Positions 37,192 to 48,486 of a stretch of 64,000 nucleotides of DNA are shown one piece after another; position 1 is the first letter of the stretch, and the number at the start of each line of letters is the position of its first letter. This DNA is from Pisaster brevispinus (lineage: Eukaryota; Echinodermata; Asteroidea; Forcipulatida; Asteriidae). The notes beneath the pieces were generated by a model. That model saw only the letters and a program-made list of their open reading frames with translations, had not been told where the DNA came from and made no database searches. A program made the position numbers and the translations under genes. Location: the NCBI GenBank assembly GCA_023634235.1, contig JAMKCF010000029.1:1302001-1366000 (forward strand), written 5' to 3'.

Positions 37192-38790
37192 TAGACACTA
37201 AGTGTTTGTGAACAAACACAAAGCTGTTCCGTGTTGTTGTGCTTTGATTAATTGATCCAGACATTTAAAGTGAGCCTAAGTTCAAGATTGAACGATATGG
37301 TTCCATTTCCGGTTGACCCGGAATTAAAGGTCAACATGGGGTCAGGGTTACCCAAGTTCAATCTTTAATGCTCAAAGGATCTATAACTGAAAAGAAATTG
37401 AAAATCGGTTTTGTAGTTCTTGAGATATGGTCCCACTTCCGGTTGACCCCTAGTAAAGGTCAACATGGGGTCATGGTTACCTAAGGCTGATCTTTGGTGC
37501 CCAAGGAGTCTATAACTGAAAAAAAGTTTGAAAATCGGTTGTGTAGTTCTTGAGATATGGTCTCACTTCCGGTTGACCAGGAAGTAAAGGTCAACATGGG
37601 GTCATGGTTACCCAAGGCTGATCTTTGGTGCCCAAGGAGTCTATAACTGAAAAAAGTTTGAAAATCGGTTGTGTAGTTCTTGAGATATGGTCCCACTTCT
37701 GGTTGACCCCTAAGTAAAGGTCAACATTGGGTCACGGTTTCCCAAAGCTAATCTCTAATGCCCAAGGAGTCTATAACTGAAAAATGTTTGAAAATCGGTT
37801 GTGTAGTTCTTGAGATATGGTCCCACTTCCGGTTGACCCCTAAATAAAGGTCAACATTGGGTCACGTTTTCCCAAAGCTAATCTCCAATGCCCAAGGAGT
37901 CTATAACTGATAAAAGTTTGAAAATCGGCTGTGTACTTCTTGAGATATGGTGCTGCAAAGATTAACTAGTTAAATATTCAAATGTAGCGCCCGGGACAAA
38001 ATCGTCGAGCGCCCTGGGCAACAGAATCACGACGTACATGTACACATGCACAAGCCACCGTTTCAATACGCTATAGATCGATATTTTTGTATAAATAGTG
38101 TGCAGCGACTGGTACCCAGAAGTCGGCTATTTCGTTACGGCATTTCGCGTGCATTTTTCTCTGTGTCGCAGGGCATCCTGACTACATTTTTAGTCGATGA
38201 ACGGAACCTTGTCTCCAAGCCATTGGTGTCCGATTTGTAACTGAATCGTTAATTATCGTGGAAATTGTTCTACTTTGATTAGTTTTAATGACCAGGAACA
38301 TCTCTTAAGCAATTAATTTTTCAAAACAGTTTATGTAATTTAGGAAACTAATTCGTAATTTTAATTGAAAATATCGTGTTTTTGACTGTCAAAACATTTG
38401 CCCTTTCAGCGCCAAGTGTTTTGTACACAGAGCAAAAACGCGCCAACAAATGACGTCATTGATGACGTTTTATGAATTTTTTGCCACGCTACAGAGCTAC
38501 ATAATAAGAGGAGTCTATATTTGAAAACAGTTTGAGGATCAGACATATACTTCTTGAGATATGGTGGGAACAAGATTGCCTAATTAAATATTCATGTCAT
38601 TATAACTCAGCTAATTAATGAAGAACTTGAACAATTTTACTCTTAGCATAATTTCATGTTCTAAGCTTCAATTTGATGTAAGATCTGAATCTCCCATATC
38701 TATTATTTTAGAGCTTAGGTTCGTACAAAATCGTGTACAAAAGCTATGGCAATTTTGACAGAAACAAAGAATAATAATAATAATAATAAT
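37189..38790 (+). repeat. Array unit 12 (shortest, about 1.6 kb)
   Basis: Few monomers. The core has a small deletion at about 38308 ('tctcttaagcaatt'). Confidence 0.9.
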
Positions 38791-41562
38791 AACTAGACAC
38801 TAAGTGTTTGTGAACAAACACAAAGCTGTTCCGTTTTGTTGTGCTTTGATTAATTGATCCAGACATTTAAACTGAGCCTAAGTTCAAGATTGAACGATAT
38901 GGTTCCATTTCCGGTTGACCCGGAATTAAAGGTCAACATGGGGTTACGGTAACCCAAGGCTTATCTTCAATGCTCAAAGGGTTTATAACTGAAAACAAAG
39001 AAAATCGGCTCTATAGTTCTTGAGATATGGTCCCACTTCCGGTTGACCTAGAAGTAAGATCAACATTGGGTCACGGTAGAACAAGGCTAATCTTCAATGC
39101 TCAAAGACTCTATCACTGAAAAAAATTTGAAAATGGGTTGTGTTATTCTTGAGTAATGATCCCACTTCCGGTTGACCCGGAAGGAAAGGTTAACATGGGG
39201 TCATGGTAACCCTAGTTTAATATTCAATGCTTAAAGGGTATATAACTGAAACAAATTGAAAATTGGCTAAGTAATTATTGAGATATAGGCCCACTTCCAG
39301 TTGACCCGGAAGTAAAGGTCAACATGGGGTCAGGGTTACCCAAGTTCAATCTTTAATGCTCAAATGATCTATAACTGAAAAGAAATTGAAAATCGGTTGT
39401 GTAGTTCTTGAGATATGGTCCCACTTCCGGTTGACCCCTAGTAAAAGTCAACATTGGGTCACGATTTCCCAAAACTAATCTCCAATGCCAAGGAGTCTAT
39501 AACTGAAAAAAGTTTTTAAATCGGTTGTGTAGTTCTTGAGATATGGTCTCACTTCCGGTTGACCCGGAAGTAAAGGTCAACATGGGGTCATGGTTACCCA
39601 AGGCTGATCTTTGGTGCCCAAGGAGTCTATAACTGAAAAAAATTTGAAAATCGGTTGTGTAGTTCTTGAGATATGGTCCCACTTCTGGTTGACCTAGAAG
39701 TAAGATCAACATTGGGTCACGGTAGAACAAGGCTAATCTTCAATGCTCAAAGACTCTATCACTGAAAAAAATTTGAAAATGGGTTGTGTAATTCTTGAGT
39801 AATGATCCCACTTCCGGTTGACCCGGAAGGAAAGGTTAACATGGGGTCATGGTAACCCTAGTTTAATATTCAATGCTTAAAGGGTATATAACTGAAACAA
39901 ATTGAAAATTGGCTAAGTAATTATTGAGATATAGGCCCACTTCCAGTTGACCCGGAAGTAAAGGTCAACATGGGGTCAGGGTTACCCAAGTTCAATCTTT
40001 AATGCTCAAAGGATCTATAACTGAAAAGAAATTGAAAATCGGTTGTGTAGTTCTTGAGATTTGGTCCCACTTCCGGTTGACCCTTAGTAAAGGTCAACAT
40101 TGGGTCACGATTTCCCAAAACTAATCTCCAATGCCAAGGAGTCTATAACTGAAAAAAGTTTGAAAATCGGTTGTGTAGTTCTTGAGATATGGTCTCACTT
40201 CCGGTTGACCCAGAAGTAAAGGTCAACATGGGGTCATGGTTACCCAAGGCTGATCTTTGGTGCCCAAGGAGTCTATAACTGAAAAAAGTTTGAAAATCGG
40301 TTGTGTAGTTCTTGAGATATGGTCCCACTTCTGGTTGACCCCTAAATAAAGGTCAACATTGGGTCACGGTTTCCCAAAGCTAATCTCCAATGCCCAAGGA
40401 GTCTATAACTGAAAAATGTTTGAAAATCGGTTGTGTAGTTCTTGAGATATGGTCCCACTTCCGGTTGACCCCTAAATAAAGGTCAACATTGGGTCACGTT
40501 TTCCCAAAGCTAATCTCCAATGCCCAAGGAGTCTATAACTGATAAAAGTTTGAAAATCGGCTGTGTACTTCTTGAGATATGGTGCTGCAAAGATTAACTA
40601 GTTAAATATTCAAATGTAGCGCCCGGGACAAAATCGTCGAGCGCCCTGGGCAACAGAATCACGACGTACATGTACACATGCACAAGCCACCATTTCAATA
40701 CGCTATAGATCGATATTTTTGTATAAATAGTGTGCAGCGACTGGTACCCAGAAGTCGGCTATTTCGTTACGGCATTTCGCGTGCATTTTTCTCTGTGTCG
40801 CAGGGCATCCTGACTACATTTTTAGTCGATGAACGGAACCTTGTCTCCAAGCCATTGGTGTCCGATTTGTCACTGAATCGTTAATTATCGTGGACATTTT
40901 TCTACTTTGATTAGTTTTAATGACCAGGAACATTTCTTATTAAAAGCAATTAACTTTTCAAAACAGTTTATGTAATTTAGGAAACTAATTCGTAATTTTA
41001 ATTGAAAATATCGTGTTTTTGACTGTCAAAACATTTGCCCTTTCAGCGCCAAGTGTTTTGTACACAGAACAAAAACGCGCCACAAATGACGTCATTGATG
41101 ACGTTTTATGAATTTTTTGCCACGCTGCGTAGCTTCATAATAAGACGAGTCTATATTTGAAAAAAGTTTGAGGATCAGACATTATACTTCTTGAGATATG
41201 GTGGGAACAAGATTGCCTAATTAAATATTCATGTCATTATAACTCAGCTAATTAATGAAGAATTTGAACAATATTACTCTTAGCATAATTTCATGTACTA
41301 AGCTTCAGTTCGATATAAGAATTAAGTCTCCCATTTTTATTATTTTAGAGATTAAGTTCGTACAAAATCGTGTACAAAAGCTATGGCAATTTTGACAGAA
41401 ACAAAGAATAATAATAATAAAAATAATAATTCCAACAAAAACAAAACCTGTTCCGACTGCTAAGTCGGAACAGCTAATAATAATAATAATAATAATAAAA
41501 ATAATAATCCCAAGAAAAACAAAACCTGTTCCGACTGCTAGGTCGGAACAGCTAATAAAAAT
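38791..41562 (+). repeat. Array unit 13 (longest, about 2.8 kb)
   Basis: Contains a tandem duplication of about 640 bp: the block starting 'ttgacctagaagtaagatc' at 39045 recurs at 39690. Two hairpin elements lie at its right end. Confidence 0.9.
41430..41555 (+). repeat. Two 48-bp hairpin elements
   Basis: Copies at 41430-41477 (start TTCCAAC) and 41508-41555 (one loop-side change, CTAGGTCGG). Confidence 0.92.
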
Positions 41563-43300
41563 AACTAGACACTAAGTGTTTGTGAACAAACACAAAGCTG
41601 TTCCGTTTTGTTGTGCTTTGATTAATTGATCCAGATATTTAAAGTGAGCCTAAGTTCAAGATTGAACGATATGGTTCCATTTCCGGTTGACCCGGAATTA
41701 AAGGTCAACATGGGGTTACGGTAACCCAAGGCTTATATTCAATGCTCAAAGGCTTCATAACTGAAAACAAAGAAAATCGGCTGTGTTGTTCTTGAGATAT
41801 GGTCCCATTTCCGGTTGACCTAGAAGTAAGGTCAACATTGGGTCACGGTAGAACAAGGCTTATCTTCAATGCTCAAAGGATCTATAACTGAAAAGAAATT
41901 GAAAATCGGTTGTGTAGTTCTTGAGATATGGTCCCACTTCCGGTTGACCCCTAGTAAAGGTCAACATGGGGTCATGGTTACCCAAGGCTGATCTTTGGTG
42001 CCCAAGGAGTCTATAACTGAAAAAAGTCTGAAAATCGGTTGTGTAGTTCTTGAGATATGGTCTCACTTCCGGTTGACCCGGAAGTAAAGGTCAACATGGG
42101 GTCATGGTTACCCAAGGCTGATCTTTGGTGCCCAAGGAGTCTATAACTGAAAAAAGTTTGAAAATCGGTTGTGTAGTTCTTGAGATATGGTCCCACTTCT
42201 GGTTGACCCCTAAGTAAAGGTCAACATTGGGTCACGGTTTCCCGAAGCTAATCTCCAATGCCCAAGGAGTCTATAACTGAAAAATGTTTGAAAATCGGTT
42301 GTGTAGTTCTGAGATATGGTCCCACTTCCGGTTGACCCCTAAATAAAGGTCAACATTGGGTCACGTTTTCCCAAAGCTAATCTCCAATGCCCAAGGAGTC
42401 TATAACTGATAAAAGTTTGAAAATCGGCTGTGTACTTCTTGAGATATGGTGCTGCAAAGATTAACTAGTTAAATATTCAAATGTAGCGCCCGGGACAAGA
42501 TCGTCGAGCGCCCTGGGCAACAGAATCACGACGTACATGTACACATGCACAAGCCACCGTTTCAATACGCTATAGATCGATATTTTTGTATAAATAGTGT
42601 GCAGCGACTGGTACCCAGAAGTCGGCTATTTCGTTACGGCATTTCGCGTGCATTTTTCTCTGTGTCGCAGGGCATCCTGACTACATTTTTAGTCGATGAA
42701 CGGAACCTTGTCTCCAAGCCATTGGTGTCCGATTTGTCACTGAATCGTTAATTATCGTGGAAATTGTTCTACTTTGATAAGTTTTAATGAACAGGAACAT
42801 CTCTTATTAAAAGCAATTAACTTTTCAAAACAGTTTATGTAATTTAGGAAACTAATTCGTAATTTTAATTGAAAATATCGTGTTTTTGACTGTCAAAACA
42901 TTTGTCCTTTCAGCGCCAAGTGTTTTGTACACAGAACAAAAACGCGCCAACAAATGACGTCATTAATGACGTTTTATGAATTTTTTGCCACGCTACAGAG
43001 CTACATAATAAGACGAGTCTATATTTGAAAACAGTTTGAGGGTCAGACATATATTTCTTGAGATATGGTGGGAACAAGATTGCCTAATTAAATATTCATG
43101 TCATTATAACTCAGATAATTAATGAAGACCTTGAACAATTTTACTCTCAGCATAATTTCATGTTCTAAGCTTCAATTTGATGTAAGATCTGAATCTCCCA
43201 TATCTATTATTTTAGAGCTTAGGTTCGTACAAAATCGTGTACAAAAGCTATGGCAATTTTGACAGAAACAAAGAATAATAATAATAATAATAATAATAAA
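41563..43300 (+). repeat. Array unit 14
   Basis: Ordinary composition. The CRE palindrome is followed by 'ttaatgacg' instead of 'ttgatgacg'. Confidence 0.9.
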
Positions 43301-44908
43301 AACTAGACACTAAGTGTTTGTGAACAAACACAAAGCTGTTCCGTTTTGTTGTACTTTGATTAATTGATCCAGACATATAAAGTGAGCCTAAGTTCAAGAT
43401 TGAAGATAAGGTTCCATTTCCGGTTGACCCGGAATTACAGGTCAACATGGGGTTACGGTAACCCAAGGCTTATCTTCAATGCTCAAAGGGTTAAAAACTG
43501 GAAAAAAAGAAAATCGGCTGTGTTGTTCTTGAGATATGGTCCCACTTCCGGTTGACCTAGAAGTAAGGTCAACATTGGGTCACGGTAGAACAAGGCTAAT
43601 CTTCAATGCTCAAAGACTCTATCACTGAAAAAAAAATGAAAATGGGTTGTGTAATTCTTGAGTAATGATCCCACTTCCGGTCGACTCGGAAGTAAAGGTT
43701 AACATGGGGTCATGGTAACCCTAGTTTAATATTCAATGCTTAAAGGGTATATAACTGAAACAAATTGAAAATTGGCTAAGTAATTATTGAGATATAGTCC
43801 CACTTCCGGTTGACCCGGAAGTAGACGTCAACATGGGGTCAGGGTAACCCAAGTTCAATCTCCAATGCCAAGGAGTCTATAACTGAAAAAGTTTGAAAAT
43901 CGGTTGTGTAGTTCTTGAGATATGGTCTCACTTCCGGTTGACCCGGAAGTAAAGGTCAACATGGGGTCATGCTTACCCAAGGCTGATCTTTGGTGCCCAA
44001 GGAGTCTAAAACTGAAAAAAGTTTGAAAATCGGTTGTGTAGTTCTTGAGATATGGTCCCACTTCCGGTTGACCCCTAAATAAAGGTCAACATTGGGTCAC
44101 GTTTTCCCAAAGCTAATCTCCAATGCCCAAGGAGTATATAACTGATAAAAGTTTGAAAATCGGCTGTGTACTTCTTGAGATATGGTGCTGCAAAGATTAA
44201 CAAGTTAAATATTCAAATGTAGCGCCCGGCACAAAATCGTCGAGCGTCCTGGGCAACAGAATCACGACGTACATGTACACATGCACAATCACCGTTTCAA
44301 TACGCTATAGATCGATATTTTTGTATAAATAGTGTGCAGCGACTGGTACCCAGAAGTCGGCTATTTCGTTACGGCATTTCGCGTGCATTTTTCTCTGTGT
44401 CGCAGGGCATCCTGACTACATTTTTAGTCGATGAACGGAACCTTGTCTCCAAGCCATTGGTGTCCGATTTTATGTAATTTAGGAAACTAATTCGTAATTT
44501 TAATTGAAAATATCGTGTTTTTGACTGTCAAAACATTTGCCCTTTCAGCGCCAAGTGTTTTGTACACAGAACAAAAACGCGCCAACAAATGACGTCATTG
44601 ATGACGTTTTATGAATTTTTTGCCACGCTACAGAGCTACATAATAAGACGAGTCTATATTTGAAAACAGTTTGAGGATCAGACATATACTTCTTGAGATA
44701 TGGTGGGAACAAGATTGCCTAATTAAATATTCATGTCATTATAACTCAGCTAATTAATGAAGAACTTGAACAATTTTACTCTTAGCATAATTTCATGTTC
44801 TAAGCTTCAATTTGATGTAAGATCTGAATCTCCCTTATTTATTATTTTAGAGCTTAGGTTCGTACAAAATCGTGTACAAAAGCTATGGCAATTTTGACAG
44901 AAACAAAG

Positions 44909-44910
<2 letters not shown>
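43301..44910 (+). repeat. Array unit 15, last, core deleted
   Basis: Private variants are shared with unit 6. The core lacks about 120-190 bp at 44470 ('gtccgatttt' joins 'atgtaattt'). The hairpin array follows. Confidence 0.9.
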
Positions 44911-44940
<30 letters not shown>

Positions 44941-44946
44941 TAATAA

Positions 44947-45348
44947 TCCCAAGAAAAACAAAACCTGTTCCGACTGCTAGGTCGGAACAGCTAATAATAA
45001 TCCCAACAAAAACAAAACCTGTTCCGACTGCTAAGTCGGAACAGCTAATAATCCCAAGAAAAACAAAACCTGTTCCGACTGCTAAGTCGGAACAGCTAAT
45101 AATAATAATAATAATAATAATAAAAATAATAATCCCAAGAAAAACAAAACCTGTTCCGACTGCTAAGTCGGAACAGCTAATAAAAATAATAATCCCAAGA
45201 AAAACAAAACCTGTTCCGACTGCTAAGTCGGAACAGCTAATAATAATCCCAAGAAAAACAAAACCTGTTCCGACTGCTAAGTCGGAACAGCTAAAAATAA
45301 TAATCCCAAGAAAAACAAAACCTGTTCCGACTGCAAAGTCGGAACAGC

Positions 45349-45381
<33 letters not shown>

Positions 45382-45630
45382 TAATAATCCCAAGAAAAAC
45401 AAAACCTGTTCCGACTGCTAAGTCGGAACAGCTAATAATAATAATAATAAAAATAATAATCCCAAGAAAAACAAAACCTGTTCCGACTGCTAAGTCGGAA
45501 CAGCTAATAATAATAAAAATAATAATCCCAAGAAAAACAAAACCTGTTCCGACTGCTAAGTCGGAACAGCTAAAAATAATAATCCCAAGAAAAACAAAAC
45601 CTGTTCCGACTGCTAAGTCGGAACAGCTAA
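44947..45630 (+). repeat. Cluster of eleven 48-bp hairpin elements in AAT/AAAT repeat
   Basis: Copies start at 44947, 45001, 45052, 45133, 45193, 45247, 45304, 45388, 45460, 45526 and 45583. Each starts TCCCAA, has CTGTTCCGACT, a 4-nt loop and AGTCGGAACAG, and ends CTAA, followed by T or A. AAT-type spacers vary in length from about 3 to 36 bp. The minus-strand frame across the cluster is a translation of the repeat, not a gene. Confidence 0.95.
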
Positions 45631-45850
45631 TAATAAATCTCATTAAAAAAGTTTTAAAAGTTCTTAAGAATTTGTTTTAATCAGTAAAACAAGGGTATTT
45701 AAGCTTTCTGTAGTGAGCAGTGGCAAAAACCTGAGCATGCAGCCAGTGTGTGCGCATAGAACGAATGGATTTAGCAACAGTATTAAATTCAATACGGGTC
45801 ATTGTGTTGGGGTTCAATGGTAGAGGTTAACACGTGGATTGATATACTAC

Positions 45851-45970
45851 CTGTACTGCAGTCAATGCCAGTATAGCCTTCTGTGCAGTCACATACATGC
45901 GATCCACCTCTACCAGGGCGACATGATCCTCCATTCATACATACATTGTTGCTTGTGCACCCACCAGGAC
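45851..45970 (-). CDS. EGF-like domain exon
   Basis: A 120-nt exon, phase 1-1, encoding one six-cysteine EGF domain. It runs from PGGCTSNNVCMNGGSC to VCDCTEGYTGIDC, with the standard N-G-G-x-C and G-Y-T-G-x-x-C signatures. Acceptor TTTTACAG, donor GTAGTA. It is followed in gene order by a 32-kb intron filled with satellite DNA. Confidence 0.94.
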
Positions 45971-46794
45971 CTGTAAAACACCATCAACAAAAGTAACCAG
46001 TACATCAGTTTTCCATTAGCAAAATAAAGAATTCAAAGGATGGTATCGTCTTTGCTCTTATATCCAGCAGCTAGTTATAAAGTAAACACTTTGAAGGGAC
46101 GGTCATAGCTTAGTTGCTGTCAATGTAATGCTGATTTCTAGACAAAATTATAAAGACAAATACAAAAAGACACATGTGAAAGTTTCAGTTGAATACCAGT
46201 GTCTATGCCGAGAAACTAACGGCAAAAGGATGTCACGGTATTTTAAAAAGAACCTCAAATCCATCCACGTTTAGTGAGGTGACAGCAGTTTCTAACCACA
46301 TCTCTGGCCGCAGCATTCACAAACAGACACCAACCCTCAGAAATTGGTCTTTACAGGCACTGGTCTTACAGGCCCAATGATTTCAGTGGATACACTTGCA
46401 GTGATAATTATAAGCTTTTGATTTCTGCGTTATGATTAATCTGCTCCGAAGTGACATAGTTTGCCAGCTACACCAGCAATTAACTGTACTTTCAATCGTC
46501 TGCTGCTACATGTGCATAGTGTATGCGAGTAATGTTGTTTTATTCACAATGTGATGCTTGTACGTATGTATAGACTACGAATCTCTGTCCGTGTGGAATG
46601 GGATGGGAGGTCAAAGGTACATCTGGCAGGATCCTGCCAGGCACTCAAGGCAGGTATCCTGGCATTATTCCTGAGCCTCGAAGTGATTACACATCTATTT
46701 AATTGGCCTTTCCCATGAAATATGCTAACTACAATCATACAGACAGTATTGGTTTGCAAAAAAAACACAATCTTGTCCAAAATAAATTGTCTAT
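45971..46794. other. Intron sequence with a dispersed repeat
   Basis: 46180-46350 matches the repeat at 9631-9905. Nothing else is recognised. Confidence 0.4.
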
Positions 46795-47771
46795 TGTAAT
46801 ATCTTGAGTTTCACAAGAGATGTTGCTTCGATGCTTGCTTGGTTTATTGTGTCTCACACATGTCTTGCCCCTGCAGGTCGTTATGCGCGCACGAAAACGC
46901 TATGCATTGGGCTGCCATGAAAATCATGTCACACTAACACACACACTAACAGGGGATTTAATGCTCCATAAATGGACTCTGAGCATCCCCAACACCTTTG
47001 AGATGGTCTAGAGATAGTAAAACAATTCCCCCATACCCCCACATGGGCCCTGAAGGATTTCACTATATATCACTAAGAAAAAAGAAAAAGAGAAAAAAAA
47101 AAAAAAAAAAAAAAAAAAACTCCATTCACAAAGTCCAAAACATAAGCACCGCCCCCCTTACCGCACAAAATAAATAACTCTTTGGAAACCTTTGGTGAAG
47201 CCCAACAGCTGGCACCATCAAGTCTGTGTTGTTATTTCATCTGTTGACAGACAAGCCTGCCTGCAGAGCATACAACATGTACATGTATGCTAAGGCATAG
47301 GCCCTACGCTAAGGAATGTCACCGCAAGTCTATGGGGAAATCCCCATACACCTTGGACCAGCGCCAGTTGAATTGGATGTAGCGGGCAAACCAGATAAGC
47401 TAGGCCACTCAAATTCTCCATTATGTTTCTCAATCGTATTATGGAGGAAGTCAAGAAAAAAAGGCTTTCTACTTTATTCATTAGAGGAGTAATTAACAAA
47501 AATGCTAATTCTGCCTTGAAAATCATGGCTCGGTGGCTTACTGCAGGGTACACATCAGATATAGTGTACTTATCAATAGGCTAGCTACTGTTTCAAGGGT
47601 ACAATCACTGCATGGGGTGGTGGTCTCTATGCATTATTCATTAGTTAGGTTGGGTCATGATTGGAATGTTGATGAGGTAAACACATGTCTGGACTAGGGT
47701 AGCTCTATCCATAGAGCTGGGTCCTAGCTCTATGCTCTATCAGTGTGAGTGTGTAGTGTAAGGATACTACA
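46795..47771 (-). repeat. 3' LTR with internal insertion
   Basis: The same LTR interrupted by 46869-47548. Where the other LTR reads TTAA (between 'cttgc' and 'tacacatc'), this copy has the insert instead. Confidence 0.9.
46869..47548. mobile_element. 680-bp insertion in the 3' LTR
   Basis: Ends are CCCTGCAG and CTGCAGGG, an 8-bp inverted pair starting CCC as in piggyBac-type ends. The TTAA present in the empty LTR is missing at both edges, so the mechanism is unclear. The interior holds an A-rich run (47079-47119) and no convincing frame. Confidence 0.6.
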
Positions 47772-47785
47772 TCCCTCCTTACCTT
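47772..47785 (-). promoter_or_regulatory. Polypurine tract of LTR element
   Basis: AAGGTAAGGAGGGA abuts the 3' LTR on the minus strand. Confidence 0.75.
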
Positions 47786-48264
47786 GAAATGGAACTTTCC
47801 TAAGGGTAAAAAAAGGTGACTGAGATTTTAACAATTAGATCAATGTTCAAAAGGGTTGAATGGTGAATAAACATGTTGGTAAAAATCATGTAAACTTAAA
47901 ACAGTTGAAGAAGAACTATTCAATGTTCAAAATTGATTAATCTTGTTGAAGTTTGGTGTCCATTGTTCTATATTCAAAAGTTGATTAATACTTTGAAGTT
48001 TTGAAGTTTAGTGTTACATTAAAAAAAACTCAAAGGTTGGTTGAATAACTTTTGGATTTTAGTAACTTCATGAGTCACCCAGTACTACACTCCTTTTTTC
48101 TTTGTAATGTTAGTGCTTTGGTGGCATATATTGCCAGTAGATTTATAAAGCAATTGTTCGATGATAATGATGGTCCCTGTTGGATGGTGTACATGTATCA
48201 TTCATCATTCATGGTTGCCGGTCAGTGAAACACTCGAATTGTTCATTCATTGTTGTTGTTTACA

Positions 48265-48480
48265 TGCCGAATCGTTTAGGTTATTAGTGTTGTTATTAAC
48301 ACGCTTTGTTCATTGGTGTTGTTATTAACACGCTTGCCTGTCGGTGTCGTTGTTGACACGCTTGTCCCTCGGTGTTGTTGTTAACACGCTTATTTAATTG
48401 TTTGTTGGTGCTGTCGGTGTCGTTGACATGCTTGTCATCCCTCGGTGTTGTTGTTAACATGCTAGGATCTTGGTGTTGTT
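48265..48480. repeat. Minisatellite inside the LTR element
   Basis: Tandem copies of 'cggtgttgttgttaacacg' with 25-40 bp period. Each holds a GTGTTGTT/AACAC dyad. It takes the place where pol would stand. Confidence 0.75.
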
Positions 48481-48486
48481 TGATTA

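Larger units (their letters stand above)
15088..45640. repeat. Intronic higher-order satellite array, about 30 kb
   Basis: Fifteen units, each starting ACTAGACACTAAGTGTTTGT and mostly ending in AAT repeats, stand head to tail. Each unit has a variable set of 130-bp monomers (spacing 129-130 bp at 15663, 15793, 15922, 16052, 16182) and then a nearly invariant core of about 0.8 kb. Sixteen cores are present. The monomer holds 'gagtctataactgaa', 'cttgagatatggtcc', and an ETS-like inverted pair (ACTTCCGG, 5 bp, CCGGAAGT). The array lies wholly in the intron between the EGF (45851) and cbEGF (13890) exons. It resembles in style the tandem-repeat-bearing, microsatellite-linked elements known from bivalves and sea urchins (pearl/Tsp type), but family identity is not shown. 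Confidence 0.95.

Noticed and set aside
16329..42751. A 68-residue frame (MHKPPFQYAIDR...) present in most array units
   Set aside because: The flanking non-coding DNA is equally conserved. Changes between copies include free amino acid replacements (Tyr/Ser, Asn/Tyr, Asp/Glu, Leu/Val), a rearrangement at 28293 and a deletion at 36462. No sign of coding selection.
15666..44061. Minus-strand frames of 60-109 residues (MGPYLKNYTTDFQTFF...) across the array
   Set aside because: They are translations of the 130-bp monomer. Frame length depends only on the monomer count and small indels.
44947..45630. CRISPR-like look of evenly repeated hairpins with spacers
   Set aside because: Spacers are AAT microsatellite rather than unique sequence, and the genome is eukaryotic.
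44807..45643. 278-residue minus-strand frame with a repeated SCSDLAVGTGFVFLG unit
   Set aside because: Translation of the 48-bp hairpin elements and AAT spacers. The spacing happens to keep the frame, and there is no start context or splice link.
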